In this document: positions 35,036 through 47,296 of the stretch, in pieces | Numbering within the stretch: the stretch's first letter is position 1 | Layout of the letters: each line of letters opens with the position of its first letter | Assembly: GCF_016919445.1 (NCBI RefSeq) | Contig: NZ_CP070356.1 | Coordinates: 5,893,502 to 5,957,501, forward strand | DNA: 64,000 nt | Source: Pseudomonas sp. PDNC002 | GTDB taxonomy: Bacteria; Pseudomonadota; Gammaproteobacteria; Pseudomonadales; Pseudomonadaceae | Direction: 5' to 3' | Translations under genes and position numbers: made by a program | The notes under the pieces: generated by a model | Seen by the model: the letters and a program-made list of their open reading frames with translations, nothing else | Database searches by the model: none | Told to the model about the DNA's origin: nothing

Positions 35036-35800
35036 TTAACTATCGTCCCGCTGGCGGATGTATTCCTCCAGCAGCTTCTTCTCTTCTCCAGAAAGCGAGC
35101 GGCAATCCAGAAGATCGGCACGTCGTTCCCAGGTCCTACCAAGGGACTGCTGCAAACGCCAGCGCCGGATGTGTTCGTGGTTGCCGCTGAGCAGCACCTC
35201 CGGAACACGTTTATCTGCATACACCTCAGGTCGGGTGTAGTGCGGACAGTCAAGCAGGCCATCCGTGAAGGAGTCCTCCTCGGCGGAGTCCACGTGGCCC
35301 AATGCACCGGGCAACAACCGCGTGACCGCGTCAATCAGCACCATGGCCGGAAGCTCACCCCCGGACAGGACATAATCGCCGACTGACCATTCCTCATCGA
35401 CATGCTCTTCAATGAAGCGCTCGTCGATGCCTTCGTAACGCCCGGCGATCAGGATCAAACGCTCCTCGTTCGCCAGTTCTTTCACGGCCGCTTGCGTGAG
35501 CTTGCGACCTTGCGGCGAGAGGTAGATCACCTTCGCCGGTCCGCCTGCGGCTTGCCGGGCATCGCCCAGTGCGCCTTCGAGCGGCTTGATTTTCATCACC
35601 ATGCCGGGACCACCGCCAAAAGGCCGGTCGTCCACCGTCTGGTGACGGTCCTCAGTGTTGCTCCGCGGGTTGAAGCATTGAAGCTGAATCAGCTCCTGCT
35701 TGACCGCGCGACTCGTGATGCCGTAGTCGCTGATGGCGCGAAACATCTCCGGAAAGATGCTGATTACTCCTATCCACATCGGCTGAGGGCTCTCATCCAC
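35036..35800 (-). CDS. trmD: tRNA (guanine37-N1)-methyltransferase
   Basis: A 254-residue SPOUT methyltransferase. The trefoil-knot SAM site is formed by [22 protein letters not shown] and [12 protein letters not shown]; the C-terminal domain has [20 protein letters not shown]. It methylates G37 and prevents +1 frameshifting. The first codon of the long frame is GTG (35800); an internal ATG seven codons in is an alternative start, but the longer form matches relatives in length. Confidence 0.97.
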   Translation of the reverse strand: MDESPQPMWIGVISIFPEMFRAISDYGITSRAVKQELIQLQCFNPRSNTEDRHQTVDDRPFGGGPGMVMKIKPLEGALGDARQAAGGPAKVIYLSPQGRKLTQAAVKELANEERLILIAGRYEGIDERFIEEHVDEEWSVGDYVLSGGELPAMVLIDAVTRLLPGALGHVDSAEEDSFTDGLLDCPHYTRPEVYADKRVPEVLLSGNHEHIRRWRLQQSLGRTWERRADLLDCRSLSGEEKKLLEEYIRQRDDS

Positions 35801-35805
35801 ATGGG

Positions 35806-36342
35806 TTAGAAGTCCGCGTCCCAGTCCACCCGAATCTCACCGGCTTCCAGGTCCACCGCTTGTACGCACTGATCCGTATACGGGAGCAGGCGTTCACGGT
35901 CGTCCAGGCTGCCTGCGCAGGGCTTGACTACCATCACATCGTTGGCGCCGGTCTCCAGCATGTGGTCGAGAATCCCGAACAGTTGCCCGTTCTGGTCGAT
36001 CACCTTGAGACCTTCCAACTGGCTCCAGTAGAACTCGCCATCGTCCAGCACCGGCAGCTCGCTGCGCGGGACCAGGATTTCGAACTCTGCGAAGGTGCGG
36101 GCGATCTCGCGATCATCCAGTCCCTTCAGCTTCGCGACCAGGACATTGCCCTGCACGCGACCTTGAACCAGCTCAGCCTGTCGAACCTCGTTGCCACGCT
36201 TGAGCGTCCAGCGTCGATAGTCCAGCAGGTTGTCCAACGGATCGGTAAAGGAATACACCTTCACCTCACCACGAATACCGTGCACCGATACGATCTTGCC
36301 GAGAACAACCATCTCCTCGGCGGGAGCAGGATTCGTGTTCAT
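35806..36342 (-). CDS. rimM: Ribosome maturation factor RimM
   Basis: A 178-residue protein. The N-terminal RimM domain starts near [21 protein letters not shown], and the C-terminal PRC barrel includes [21 protein letters not shown] and [15 protein letters not shown]. It binds S19 in the 30S head during 16S maturation. It lies 5 bp after rpsP and 5 bp before trmD. Confidence 0.97.
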   Translation of the reverse strand: MNTNPAPAEEMVVLGKIVSVHGIRGEVKVYSFTDPLDNLLDYRRWTLKRGNEVRQAELVQGRVQGNVLVAKLKGLDDREIARTFAEFEILVPRSELPVLDDGEFYWSQLEGLKVIDQNGQLFGILDHMLETGANDVMVVKPCAGSLDDRERLLPYTDQCVQAVDLEAGEIRVDWDADF

Positions 36343-36347
36343 CGATC

Positions 36348-36596
36348 TCAGGCAGCCTTGGCGGCGTCCTTGATCAGCTGAGCAACACGCTCAGACGGTT
36401 GAGCGCCTTGGCTCAGCCAGTAGTTCAGACGCTCCTGGTTGACCGAGAACTTGACTTCGGCACCAGTGGCGACAGGGTTGAAGAAACCGACGCGCTCGAC
36501 GAAACGGCCGTCGCGAGCGTTGCGGCTGTTGGTCACGGTCAGGTGATAGAACGGGCGCTTCTTGGAGCCGCCACGAGCCAGACGAATGGTTACCAT
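36348..36596 (-). CDS. rpsP: 30S ribosomal protein S16
   Basis: An 82-residue ribosomal protein beginning [20 protein letters not shown], with the [20 protein letters not shown] signature. The ATG at 36596 is the canonical start; the longer upstream frame is not S16. First gene of the rpsP-rimM-trmD-rplS operon. Confidence 0.98.
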   Translation of the reverse strand: MVTIRLARGGSKKRPFYHLTVTNSRNARDGRFVERVGFFNPVATGAEVKFSVNQERLNYWLSQGAQPSERVAQLIKDAAKAA

Positions 36597-36624
36597 GCGT
36601 ACGTTGTTCCTATGGTTTGCTTGC

Positions 36625-36663
36625 AAAAAAGAAATGCAGCCCTCGGGCACATAGCCCGAAAGG
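36625..36663 (-). terminator. Probable terminator between ffh and rpsP
   Basis: TCGGGC / GCCCGA stem (36643-36648 with 36654-36659). On the reverse strand the U-rich run TTTCTTTTTT follows after a few bases. It lies about 80 bp past the ffh stop and just before rpsP, so it separates ffh from the ribosomal operon. Confidence 0.6.
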
Positions 36664-36740
36664 CCGCATATTCTATGAGCTAAAGCCCCGCGCCGCAAGC
36701 CGCAGCGCGTCCGGCCCGCTGGGCGGCGAGCCGTCTGGGG

Positions 36741-38114
<1,374 letters not shown>

Positions 38115-38170
38115 GCGCGATCCTAATCGGGCCCGGTCGGGCCAAGGTTTGGCTTGTCAGCAAGCCGGCG

Positions 38171-38199
38171 ATTATAGCGAAGTGCGGCCAGCGCCAACA
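38171..38199 (-). promoter_or_regulatory. Promoter of ffh
   Basis: On the reverse strand TGTTGG (38199-38194), a 17-bp spacer and a perfect TATAAT (38176-38171). The predicted start near 38164 gives a 50-nt leader. Confidence 0.65.
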
Positions 38200-38335
38200 C
38201 CGCCGATGATCCTGATGTGACGGACCGCTTCGCAGCCCAGAAGCGAACTGTTCTCAGCCGCTTTCTAGGCGCGGGCGATCTGTGCCACACTCACGACCTT
38301 TCGGGTCCCCTTTCGAAGGACTGTTCCAAGGACTT

Positions 38336-39136
38336 ATGCAACCTCTGCTGCCCAGCCTGATCGCCGCCGTCCTTTATATCGGCACCACCGTCTACCAGGG
38401 CGCAAGCCTGGCCCGCCGCACCTCGCCGCAGAAACCGCTGCTCCTCCTGCTGGGCCTCATCGCCCTGCTCTGCCAGGCCTACAGCCTGAGCCAGGAGCTG
38501 CTGACGCCCGCGGGCCTGGCGCTGGACTTCTTCAACGCCGCCAGCCTGATCTCCGCCGCGGTCACCGCCCTGACGCTGCTGGCGTGTCTGCGCATCCCGG
38601 TGCACAACCTGCTGCTCTTCCTTTATCCGCTCGGCGCGCTGACCACCCTGCTGGCCTTGCTGATGCCCCACGGCACCATCGAGCCGATCAACGAGCAGCC
38701 CGGCATCCTCGCCCACATCCTGCTGTCGATCCTGGCCTACGGCCTGCTGACCATCGCCGTGGTCCAGGCGCTGCTCCTGCTGGTGCAGGACCATCAGCTC
38801 AAGCACAAGCACCCGTCGGGACTGATCCGCAACTTCCCGCCCCTGCAGACCATGGAAAGCCTGCTGTTCGGCTTCCTCTGGGGCGGCTGGTCGCTGCTCT
38901 CGCTGTCGCTGATCTCCGGCTGGCTGTTCGTCGACAACCTGTTCGCCCAGCATCTGGCGCACAAGACCATCCTGTCCTGCTTCGCCTGGGTGGTATTCGG
39001 CGTACTGCTGTGGGGTCGCCACCAGCTCGGCTGGCGCGGCCACAAGGCGATCCGCTGGACCCTTGCGGGTTTCTGCCTGCTGATGCTGGCCTACTTCGGC
39101 AGCAAGCTGGTCAAGGAATTCATCCTGCACATCTGA
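38336..39136 (+). CDS. ypjD: Inner-membrane protein YpjD, cytochrome c assembly (CcsA/CcmF-like) family
   Basis: A 266-residue protein with about eight membrane helices starting MQPLLPSLIAAVLYIGTTVY. The C-terminal half has the haem-handling CcsA-type region with WGGWSLLSLSLISGWLF and conserved His residues in helices. It is divergent from ffh, as in many gammaproteobacteria where ypjD-ffh-corC lie together. AAGGA precedes the chosen ATG. Exact function not established in this family. Confidence 0.85.
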   Translation: MQPLLPSLIAAVLYIGTTVYQGASLARRTSPQKPLLLLLGLIALLCQAYSLSQELLTPAGLALDFFNAASLISAAVTALTLLACLRIPVHNLLLFLYPLGALTTLLALLMPHGTIEPINEQPGILAHILLSILAYGLLTIAVVQALLLLVQDHQLKHKHPSGLIRNFPPLQTMESLLFGFLWGGWSLLSLSLISGWLFVDNLFAQHLAHKTILSCFAWVVFGVLLWGRHQLGWRGHKAIRWTLAGFCLLMLAYFGSKLVKEFILHI

Positions 39137-39178
39137 GGCTAACGGTGGCGCCTGAGCGCCGCTGAAGGACATGCGCGC

Positions 39179-40463
<1,285 letters not shown>

Positions 40464-40471
<8 letters not shown>

Positions 40472-40494
40472 GCCGCCCCGCCCGCCCCTATAAT
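40464..40494 (+). promoter_or_regulatory. Candidate promoter and long leader of the MHS transporter gene
   Basis: A perfect TATAAT at 40489-40494 with TTGCCT 19 bp upstream, spanning the corC-like stop. If used, the transcript would start near 40501 and carry a leader of about 257 nt before the ATG at 40758. The leader (40501-40757) is C-rich, has no convincing ORF with a ribosome site, and no terminator is visible in it. Confidence 0.45.
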
Positions 40495-40757
40495 CCGGAC
40501 GGCTTACCCAGCCTCCCGCCGGCGCCCACCGCTACCCGCGACGTCCCGCCGGCCAGTCAATCGCACGCCCCGCCGAGCCTCGACCCTGCGTCGTTGCCTT
40601 GCGAAGCAGCCGGCCTCGCCCCGACCCGTCGCGAGCCGCGCCCACCCTGCCCCGATCCCGGGCCGCGCTCGCACTCGCGCCATGGCGATGCCTCAAGAAA
40701 CGCCGGACACGACCGCCAGAGTCGTCGCCGCGCCTGACTGCCAGGGATATCCCCCGT

Positions 40758-42071
40758 ATGACCAGCGCCACCCTCGAAGCCGCACAACCGGCCGAACAGA
40801 CCAACTCCACCACCCGCGTCGCGGTGGCCAGCTTCATCGGCACCGCCATCGAGTTCTACGACTTCTACGTCTACGCCACCGCCGCCGCGCTGGTGATCGG
40901 CCCGGTGTTCTTTCCGCAGACCTCCGGCACCGCCCAGGCGCTCAGCGCCTTCCTCACCTTCGGCATCGCCTTCCTCGCCCGCCCGCTGGGCTCGGCGCTG
41001 TTCGGCCACTTCGGCGACCGCATCGGACGCAAATCGACCCTGGTGGCCTCGCTGCTGCTGATGGGCATCTCTACCACCCTGATCGGCCTGCTGCCGGGCT
41101 ATGACAGCATTGGCGCCTGGGCGCCGATCCTGCTCTGCGTGCTGCGCTTCGGCCAAGGCCTGGGCCTGGGCGGTGAATGGGGCGGCGCTGCGCTTTTGGC
41201 CACGGAGAACGCGCCCAAGGGCCGTCGCGCCTGGTTCGGCATGTTCCCGCAGATGGGCCCGTCGATCGGCTTCCTCGCCGCCAACGGGCTGTTCCTCTGC
41301 CTGGCCATGCTGCTCAGCGAAGAGCAGTTCCGTGCCTGGGGCTGGCGCATCCCGTTCGTGCTCAGCGCCGTGCTGGTCATCGTCGGCCTCTATGTACGCC
41401 TGAAGCTGGTGGAAACCCCGGTGTTCGCCAAGGCCATGGAGCGTCATGAACGCGCCAGCCTGCCGATTGCCGAGCTTTTCTCGAAACACTGGCGGCCGAC
41501 CCTGCTCGGCGCCCTGGCGATGGTGGTGTGCTACGCCCTCTTCTATATCTCCACGGTGTTCTCGCTGAGCTACGGTGTCAGCAGCCTGGGCTACAGCCGT
41601 GAAGACTTCCTCGGCCTGCTGTGCATCGCCGTGCTCTTCATGGCAGCGGCCACGCCGGTCTCCGCCTGGCTGAGCGACCGTTTCGGGCGCAAGCCGGTAC
41701 TGATCGTCGGCTGCATTGCGGCCATCGCCTCCGGCTTTGCCATGGAGCCGTTGCTGAGCCAGGGCTCGTCGGTGGAAGTGGCGGTCTTCCTGTCGCTGGA
41801 GCTGTTCCTCATGGGCGTGACCTTCGCCCCCATGGGCGCGCTGCTGCCGGAACTGTTCCCCACCCACGTGCGCTACACCGGCGCCTCGGCGGCCTACAAC
41901 CTGGGCGGCATTCTTGGCGCCTCGGTGGCGCCGTATATCGCGCAGAAGCTGGTGGGCATGGGCGGTCTGAGCTGGGTCGGCGGTTACGTGTCGGTCGCGG
42001 CAGCGCTCAGCCTGCTGGCCGTGCTGTGCCTGCGCGAGACGCGTGGGGATGATCTGAACGATATCCGCTGA
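40758..42071 (+). CDS. MFS transporter, metabolite:H+ symporter (MHS) family
   Basis: A 437-residue twelve-helix permease. The MHS hallmark GTAIEFYDFYVYATAAALVI is in TM1, followed by ARPLGSALFGHFGDRIGRKS (motif A, TM2-3) and GLGLGGEWGGAALLATENAP in TM4. Relatives transport shikimate (ShiA), alpha-ketoglutarate (KgtP) or proline/betaine (ProP). Without the long ProP coiled coil, an organic acid substrate is more likely. The ATG at 40758 begins the conserved region; the longer upstream frame lacks homology. Confidence 0.87.
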   Translation: MTSATLEAAQPAEQTNSTTRVAVASFIGTAIEFYDFYVYATAAALVIGPVFFPQTSGTAQALSAFLTFGIAFLARPLGSALFGHFGDRIGRKSTLVASLLLMGISTTLIGLLPGYDSIGAWAPILLCVLRFGQGLGLGGEWGGAALLATENAPKGRRAWFGMFPQMGPSIGFLAANGLFLCLAMLLSEEQFRAWGWRIPFVLSAVLVIVGLYVRLKLVETPVFAKAMERHERASLPIAELFSKHWRPTLLGALAMVVCYALFYISTVFSLSYGVSSLGYSREDFLGLLCIAVLFMAAATPVSAWLSDRFGRKPVLIVGCIAAIASGFAMEPLLSQGSSVEVAVFLSLELFLMGVTFAPMGALLPELFPTHVRYTGASAAYNLGGILGASVAPYIAQKLVGMGGLSWVGGYVSVAAALSLLAVLCLRETRGDDLNDIR

Positions 42072-42079
42072 GACTTACC

Positions 42080-42160
42080 TGTAGGAGCGAGCTTGCTCGC
42101 GAACGCATTGCACCGTCAGCCCCGGCGTGACGCGGGTTCGCGAGCAAGCTCGCTCCTACA
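42080..42160. repeat. Perfect-armed REPIN between MHS transporter and SGNH hydrolase genes
   Basis: GTAGGAGCGAGCTTGCTCGC (42081-42100, continuing GAA) and its exact inverted copy ending at 42159, separated by about 32 bp. It lies 10 bp past the transporter stop. The right arm supplies the TAG stop codon (42158-42156) of the convergent hydrolase gene. Confidence 0.85.
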
Positions 42161-42896
42161 GAAGGGTTCGATCCCGGGAAACCAGCCACTGGGCCAGGTG
42201 TTCACCCCAGACCTGATAACCCAGCGCCGACGGGTGATAGCCATCGATGGCGAGGAACTGTGGCTGCATCTCCAGGCTGACGCCGCAATACCCCGCCCCC
42301 TGCGCCAGCGCCAATCCGCTGAGCTGACGATCCAGCAGCGCCGCGCGCCAGCCGAGCAGCCGGCGCAACAACCAGGGTAGCGCCGTGAAATGCTGCAATG
42401 GCGGCACGGCCGTGCAGACGACCCGTGCGCCGCGACCACGAAAGTGCGCGATCAGCTGCTCAAGAGACCCCAGCCAACGCTGACTGGAGCTGAAATGCGT
42501 GGTGTCGTTGACGCCGAAGACCAGCGCCACCAGCTCGTAATCCTGATCAGTCGCCACCGGCAGCAGGCGCTCGCAGGCCTCTGCGGCGGTAATGCCGTTC
42601 TCCCCGACCGCGCGCCAGGCAACGGGGCGCTCCAGGCGGCTCGATAGCGCCAACGCCAGCCGCCCGGCCAGCGCAAAGTCCAGACAGGACGCACCAACGC
42701 CGGCGACCGTGGATTCACCCAGCAGGAGAAGACGAAAGGGTTCGCCAGGAAACTCTGCGCCCGCAACACCTTCACAGACGCCCGCGGCGGGAGCCAGGCG
42801 CAAGGCCGTGCGCTTGGTACGCACAGCCATGGGCAGGGCGAGCGGCAGCAGCGGCAACGCCGCCGCCCACCACATCAGCCCCGCCCAGCGTCTCAC
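42156..42896 (-). CDS. SGNH/GDSL-family hydrolase
   Basis: A 246-residue esterase-like protein. A hydrophobic N-terminus (about 5-26) is a probable signal anchor. Block I is [13 protein letters not shown] (nucleophile Ser of GES), block III is [10 protein letters not shown] (GxND), and block V is [10 protein letters not shown] (DxxH), so the catalytic set is complete. It probably deacylates lipids or deacetylates glycans. The GTG start overlaps the purT stop (GTGA). The stop codon lies within a REPIN, so the last codons are set by a mobile repeat insertion. Confidence 0.82.
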   Translation of the reverse strand: MRRWAGLMWWAAALPLLPLALPMAVRTKRTALRLAPAAGVCEGVAGAEFPGEPFRLLLLGESTVAGVGASCLDFALAGRLALALSSRLERPVAWRAVGENGITAAEACERLLPVATDQDYELVALVFGVNDTTHFSSSQRWLGSLEQLIAHFRGRGARVVCTAVPPLQHFTALPWLLRRLLGWRAALLDRQLSGLALAQGAGYCGVSLEMQPQFLAIDGYHPSALGYQVWGEHLAQWLVSRDRTLL

Positions 42897-44074
42897 AGCT
42901 CGACGTTGACCGCCTGAGCCGAGCGGGTAGCCTTGGCGCGGGCGGCATCGATGGATTCATCACGCGCCAGAGCAACGCCCATGCGCCGCTGGCCGTCCAC
43001 TGCCGGCTTGCCGAACAGGCGCAACGCGGTATCCGGCTCGCTGAGGGCGGCGCCCAGGTTGCCGAAAGCGACCTGCTCGGACTTGCCCTCGACCAGGATC
43101 ACCGCCGAGGCTGAATCACCCAGCTGGCGGATCACCGGAATCGGCAGGCCGAGAATGGCGCGAGCGTGCAGGGCGAACTCGGAGAGGTCCTGGGAAATCA
43201 GCGTGACCAAGCCGGTGTCGTGCGGGCGCGGCGAAACTTCGCTGAACCACACCTCGTCACCTTTGACGAACAGCTCCACGCCGAACAGGCCACGGCCGCC
43301 CAGCGCCTCGGTGACGGCCTTGGCGACGCGTTCTGACTCGGCCAGCGCCTTCGGGCTCATGACCTGGGGCTGCCAGGATTCGTGGTAGTCGCCCTTCACC
43401 TGACGGTGACCGATGGGCGCGCAGAAGGTGGTGCCGCCGACATGGCGCACGGTGAGCAGGGTGATCTCGTAGTCGAAGTCGATGAAGCCTTCCACGATTA
43501 CCCGACCCTTGCCGGCGCGGCCGCCTTCCTGGGCGTAGTCCCAGGCGGCCTTGAGGTCGGCGTCGGACTTGAGCACGCTCTGGCCCTTGCCCGAGGAGCT
43601 CATGATCGGCTTCACCACGCACGGATAGCCCACGGCGGCAACGCCCGCGGCGTAGTCCTCGTAGGTGTCGGCAAAGTGGTAGGGCGAGGTCGGCAGGCCC
43701 AGCTCTTCGGCGGCCAGGCGGCGGATGCCCTCGCGGTTCATGGTCAGTTGCGCGGCACGGGCGGTGGGGATGACGGTGTAGCCTTCGCTTTCCAGCTCGA
43801 CCAGGGTCGCGGTGGCGATGGCCTCGATTTCCGGCACGATGTAGTGCGGCTTCTCCTGCTCGATCACGGCGCGCAGGGCGACGCCATCGAGCATGCTGAT
43901 CACGTGGCTGCGGTGCGCCACCTGCATGGCCGGCGCGTTCGCGTAACGGTCCACGGCGATCACTTCGCAACCCAGGCGCTGCAGTTCGATCACCACTTCC
44001 TTGCCCAGCTCGCCAGAGCCGCAGAGCAGGACACGGGTCGCGGTCGGCGACAGAGGAGTTCCAATACGGGGCAT
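42893..44074 (-). CDS. purT: Formate-dependent phosphoribosylglycinamide formyltransferase PurT
   Basis: A 393-residue ATP-grasp enzyme converting GAR to formyl-GAR with formate and ATP. The N-terminal preATP-grasp motif is [18 protein letters not shown]; the ATP-grasp region has [19 protein letters not shown] and the metal site [14 protein letters not shown]. It is the folate-independent route parallel to PurN. Translationally coupled to the SGNH hydrolase. Confidence 0.97.
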   Translation of the reverse strand: MPRIGTPLSPTATRVLLCGSGELGKEVVIELQRLGCEVIAVDRYANAPAMQVAHRSHVISMLDGVALRAVIEQEKPHYIVPEIEAIATATLVELESEGYTVIPTARAAQLTMNREGIRRLAAEELGLPTSPYHFADTYEDYAAGVAAVGYPCVVKPIMSSSGKGQSVLKSDADLKAAWDYAQEGGRAGKGRVIVEGFIDFDYEITLLTVRHVGGTTFCAPIGHRQVKGDYHESWQPQVMSPKALAESERVAKAVTEALGGRGLFGVELFVKGDEVWFSEVSPRPHDTGLVTLISQDLSEFALHARAILGLPIPVIRQLGDSASAVILVEGKSEQVAFGNLGAALSEPDTALRLFGKPAVDGQRRMGVALARDESIDAARAKATRSAQAVNVEL

Positions 44075-44124
44075 TGCGTGAAACCTCGGAAAGGCAAGTT
44101 TTTAGAAAAGAGTTAAGCGGCGCG

Positions 44125-44313
44125 CTAGCTCAGCACGCCCTGTTCGCGGGCGCGCTCTTCGCAACGCACCAGCACTTCACGGCGCTCGGCGTTGTCCATG
44201 AGCCCCCAGCGGGTGATTTCGGCAGCAGTGCGCTGGCAACCCAGGCAGATGTCGGCCTCGTCCAGCGCGCAGACATGCACGCAGGGCGAAGCCACGGGAC
44301 GCTCCTGGCTCAT
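44125..44313 (-). CDS. DUF1289 family small cysteine-rich protein
   Basis: A 62-residue protein with the DUF1289 pattern [20 protein letters not shown] followed by T-x-x-EI-x-x-W. Four Cys (CVHVC...CLGC) suggest a metal or Fe-S site. The ATG overlaps the stop of the carbonic-anhydrase-like gene (ATGA). Function unknown; commonly next to gamma-carbonic anhydrase genes in Pseudomonas. Confidence 0.85.
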   Translation of the reverse strand: MSQERPVASPCVHVCALDEADICLGCQRTAAEITRWGLMDNAERREVLVRCEERAREQGVLS

Positions 44314-44834
44314 TCTTCCTGCTCGGCCAGGTCGCGGGCGTAACGCTGGGCGTTATGCACATAGTGGGCGGCGCTGGCTTCGAGCATTTTCTTCTGCGGC
44401 TCGGTGAGCTCGCGCACCACCTTGCCGGGCGAACCCATGACCAGGGAGCCGTCGGGAATCTCCTTGCCTTCGGGGATCAGCGCGTTGGCGCCGATGATGC
44501 AGTACTTGCCGATCTTCGCGCCGTTAAGGATCACCGCGTTGATTCCGATGAGGCTGTAGTCGCCTACCTGGCAGCCGTGCAGCATGGCGTTGTGGCCGAT
44601 GGTGACGCCCTTGCCCAGGGTCAGCGGGAAGCCCATGTCGGTGTGCATGACGGTGCCGTCCTGCACGTTGCTGTGCTCACCGATGTGGATCAGTTCGTTG
44701 TCGCCGCGCAGCACGGCGTTGAACCATACGCTGGCGCCGGCATCGAGGCGGACCTTGCCAACCACCGTGGCGTTGGGGGCGATCCAGCTTTCCGGATGGG
44801 TTTCGACTCGGGACGAGCCCAGGCGGTATTTCAT
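44310..44834 (-). CDS. Gamma-carbonic anhydrase-like hexapeptide-repeat protein
   Basis: A 174-residue left-handed beta-helix protein with repeats such as [20 protein letters not shown] and [19 protein letters not shown]. The zinc His ligands fall in [13 protein letters not shown] and related turns. E. coli YrdA/PaaY-like members often lack strong anhydrase activity; PaaY is a CoA thioesterase. GAGGAG precedes the ATG. It is co-transcribed with DUF1289. Confidence 0.85.
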   Translation of the reverse strand: MKYRLGSSRVETHPESWIAPNATVVGKVRLDAGASVWFNAVLRGDNELIHIGEHSNVQDGTVMHTDMGFPLTLGKGVTIGHNAMLHGCQVGDYSLIGINAVILNGAKIGKYCIIGANALIPEGKEIPDGSLVMGSPGKVVRELTEPQKKMLEASAAHYVHNAQRYARDLAEQEE

Positions 44835-44882
44835 CAGTGTCTCCTCAGGCGGGGCCGCTCGTTCTTATGTGACGTGGAAGCA

Positions 44883-45479
44883 TCAGCTCAACTTGATGAA
44901 CTTCGGGGGCGGCTGGTGCAGGTCGATACCGCTGTCGTACAGCAGGTTCAGCAGCTCGACCAGCATGATCGCGGACAGGCCCCAGATCTTGTAGCCCTCG
45001 AACAGGTAGCTCGGGACATACCAGCTGCGGCCGAAATAATCGATGCGGTGGGTAGTTTCGCGCGGGTCACCGCGGAAGAACTCCAGCGGCACCTTGAACA
45101 CGGCGTCGATCTCACCGTCGTTGGGGCGGTACTCCACGAAATCCGGGACGAAAGCGACGAACGGCTTGACCAGGATGCCGTGGCGCGAGACCAAAGTGCT
45201 CAATGGCCCGACCACTTCCACCAGTCCGGGAGGCAGGGCGATCTCCTCGTGAGCTTCGCGCAGGGCGGTGTGGATCAGGTCCACATCCTCCGGGTCGCGC
45301 CGACCGCCAGGGAAGGCCACTTCGCCGCTATGGGTCGAAAGCCCGGTCGCACGGAGGGTGAGCACCAGCTCTTCCTGGGGAGTGATGGGGAGCAGGACCG
45401 CCGCTTCCGGGAAGCTGTGGTCCGTTTCGAGGTCGCGTGGCGTGTGCGCCTGTATGCGTTGGCGCAGCTGGTCCAGCAT
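44883..45479 (-). CDS. CoA pyrophosphatase, Nudix family (NudL/YeaB-like)
   Basis: A 198-residue Nudix hydrolase. The UPF0035/CoA-pyrophosphatase signature LRATGLSTHSGEVAFPGG precedes the Nudix box GGRRDPEDVDLIHTALREAH with REAHEE catalytic residues. It cleaves CoA to 4'-phosphopantetheine and 3',5'-ADP. I start at the ATG at 45479 because AGGA lies 8 nt upstream; the ATG three codons earlier has no space for a ribosome site. Confidence 0.85.
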   Translation of the reverse strand: MLDQLRQRIQAHTPRDLETDHSFPEAAVLLPITPQEELVLTLRATGLSTHSGEVAFPGGRRDPEDVDLIHTALREAHEEIALPPGLVEVVGPLSTLVSRHGILVKPFVAFVPDFVEYRPNDGEIDAVFKVPLEFFRGDPRETTHRIDYFGRSWYVPSYLFEGYKIWGLSAIMLVELLNLLYDSGIDLHQPPPKFIKLS

Positions 45480-45641
45480 GCCGAACATCCTAGCGAGGGG
45501 CCGATTCTTCTAATTGAAGGATCATGGCACGAAAGACGGCCCTGCCCAACCCCCGCCCCTTGCTGGGCGCCCCGCGCAACGCGCAAGATTGGCGCACTTT
45601 CCAGCAACGAATCCAACAATGAATCGCAACAAGGACCGGGC

Positions 45642-46193
45642 ATGAAATTCTGCAGCCAGTGCGGCGCCAGCGTAAGCCTGCGCATCCCCAGCGGCGACAA
45701 CCGCCCGCGCTTCGTCTGCGACCAGTGCCAGACTGTGCATTACCAGAACCCGCGGATTGTCGCCGGCTGCCTGCCAGTCTGGGACGGGCGCATCCTGCTG
45801 TGTCGCCGTGCCATCCAGCCGCGCCAGGGATTCTGGACCCTGCCCGCCGGCTTCATGGAGAACGGCGAGACGCTCGAACAGGCCGCCGCGCGCGAGACAC
45901 TCGAAGAAGCCAATGCGCGCGTCCACGGCCTGGAGCTTTATACGGTCTTTGATCTGCCCCATATCAGCCAGGTTTATATCTTCTTCCGCGCCGAACTGGC
46001 CGACCTGGACTTCTGCGCTGGTGAGGAAAGCCTGGAGGTGCAGCTCTTCGAAGAATCCGATATTCCGTGGGGCGAGCTGGCTTTCCCCACTGTAGGCCGT
46101 ACCTTAGAATGCTTCTTTGCGGACCGGGTGGTTCAGAGTTTCCCGATACGCAACGAAGGGATTCTCCCAATGCTTGCACAGAAAAAGAACTAA
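45642..46193 (+). CDS. Nudix hydrolase with N-terminal zinc ribbon
   Basis: A 183-residue protein. A zinc ribbon is formed by C4-x2-C7 (CSQC) and C26-x2-C29 (CDQC). The Nudix box G-x5-E-x7-RE-x2-EE is present (GFMENGETLEQAAARETLEE, about 72-91). It lacks the SQPWPFPxS motif of NudC, so NADH pyrophosphatase or decapping activity is not indicated; ADP-ribose or FAD hydrolysis is possible. The start begins the zinc ribbon and is clear. Divergent from the CoA pyrophosphatase gene. Confidence 0.85.
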   Translation: MKFCSQCGASVSLRIPSGDNRPRFVCDQCQTVHYQNPRIVAGCLPVWDGRILLCRRAIQPRQGFWTLPAGFMENGETLEQAAARETLEEANARVHGLELYTVFDLPHISQVYIFFRAELADLDFCAGEESLEVQLFEESDIPWGELAFPTVGRTLECFFADRVVQSFPIRNEGILPMLAQKKN

Positions 46194-46246
46194 TAGACTC
46201 GTTTACCGCCTCTAAGGCTTTAGGAACTACCGGGGAATACCACCTG

Positions 46247-46747
46247 ATGCGCTGGTTGATTGCCGTACTTTGTCTGACCTTCGCAGCGTTCTCGCATGCC
46301 AACGCGACGCCCACGCTCGACGGTCATATCGACAAGATTCTTGTGCTCAAGTCCGAGCGTAAACTGCACCTCATGAGCAACGGCAAGGTTCTCAAGAGCT
46401 ACCGCGTGTCCCTGGGCAAGCGCCCGCAGGGGCCGAAACTCGCCGAGGGCGACAACCGCACACCGGAAGGCTTCTATTGGGTCGACTGGCGCAAGACCAG
46501 CGACAAGTACAACCTTTCCATGCATATCTCCTACCCCAACGCCCGCGACGTGGCGAAAGCGCGGGAGAAGAACCTGGCGCCGGGCGGGATGATCATGATC
46601 CATGGCACCCCCATGGACGACGACTACCCCGAGTGGTATTTCTCGACCCTGGACTGGACCAACGGTTGCATTGCCATGACCAACGCCGACATGCGCGAGG
46701 TCTGGAGCCTGGTCAAGGACGGCACGCTGATCGAGATCCGCCCCTGA
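46247..46747 (+). CDS. L,D-transpeptidase family protein (YkuD domain)
   Basis: A 166-residue periplasmic protein. A Sec signal of about 20 residues ends SHANA before TPTLDG. The YkuD domain runs from IDKILVLKSERKLHLMSNGK to the C-terminus; the catalytic site is MIMIHGTPMDDD...TNGCIAM with Cys near residue 141. The S/T-H-G-C consensus is T-N-G-C here, as in a common subclass. It may form or edit 3-3 crosslinks or lipoprotein links. A bidirectional terminator follows. Confidence 0.86.
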   Translation: MRWLIAVLCLTFAAFSHANATPTLDGHIDKILVLKSERKLHLMSNGKVLKSYRVSLGKRPQGPKLAEGDNRTPEGFYWVDWRKTSDKYNLSMHISYPNARDVAKAREKNLAPGGMIMIHGTPMDDDYPEWYFSTLDWTNGCIAMTNADMREVWSLVKDGTLIEIRP

Positions 46748-46761
46748 GCGGAGCGGCAAGG

Positions 46762-46787
46762 AAAAAGGCGCCTGAGGGCGCCTTTTT
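46762..46787. terminator. Bidirectional terminator between L,D-transpeptidase and YqfO-like genes
   Basis: AAAAAGGCGCC / GGCGCCTTTTT with loop TGAG, between convergent genes. Confidence 0.92.
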
Positions 46788-46795
46788 CACGTCTG

Positions 46796-47113
46796 TCAGA
46801 ACACCATGTCCGATAGCCGCCAGACTTCGAAAGCCGGCGTCTCGTAGGGGTGCGCCGCTTTCAGTGCCTTCACCGAGTCATGGATCAGCTCGTCGGCAAC
46901 CACCATTTCCACCTTCCACTCCGAGACCTGCTCGACGCTGCCGGCCTGGCCAATGAAGGGATTGCTGCCCTGCAACGGGCGGAACTGTCCCTGTCCGAGC
47001 GCCTGCCAGCAACAGCTGTCATAGGCACCGATGCGTCCTGCACCGGCGGCGAACACCGCTTTCTTGACCGGTTCCAGATGGCTTTCCGGAACGTAGAAAC
47101 ACAGTTTGTACAT
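46796..47113 (-). CDS. YqfO/NIF3-associated domain protein (CutA-like fold)
   Basis: A 105-residue protein starting MYKLCFYVPESHLEPVKKAV, with AGRIGAYDSCCWQALGQGQF and the ending HPYETPAFEVWRL. This is the insert domain of YqfO/NIF3 proteins found alone, similar in fold to CutA/PII. Function unknown; metal binding is suggested. In PAO1 the corresponding place holds the nag sugar-phosphotransferase cluster, from memory; that cluster is absent here. Confidence 0.8.
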   Translation of the reverse strand: MYKLCFYVPESHLEPVKKAVFAAGAGRIGAYDSCCWQALGQGQFRPLQGSNPFIGQAGSVEQVSEWKVEMVVADELIHDSVKALKAAHPYETPAFEVWRLSDMVF

Positions 47114-47296
47114 CGGAGACTCCGATCGAAACAGGGACACGACCGTGGCTTTATGCGCCACGGGTGACAAATGCTGCCACAAATAGTGGCACTTTGCCTC
47201 TTGTGACTCGCGGGTCATCGTCCCAGTTCGACCGTCCGGTTCCAGGCTTGTTCGCCACGACGGCACTTTGTATGAATTCTGTGACCGACTTCGAGA

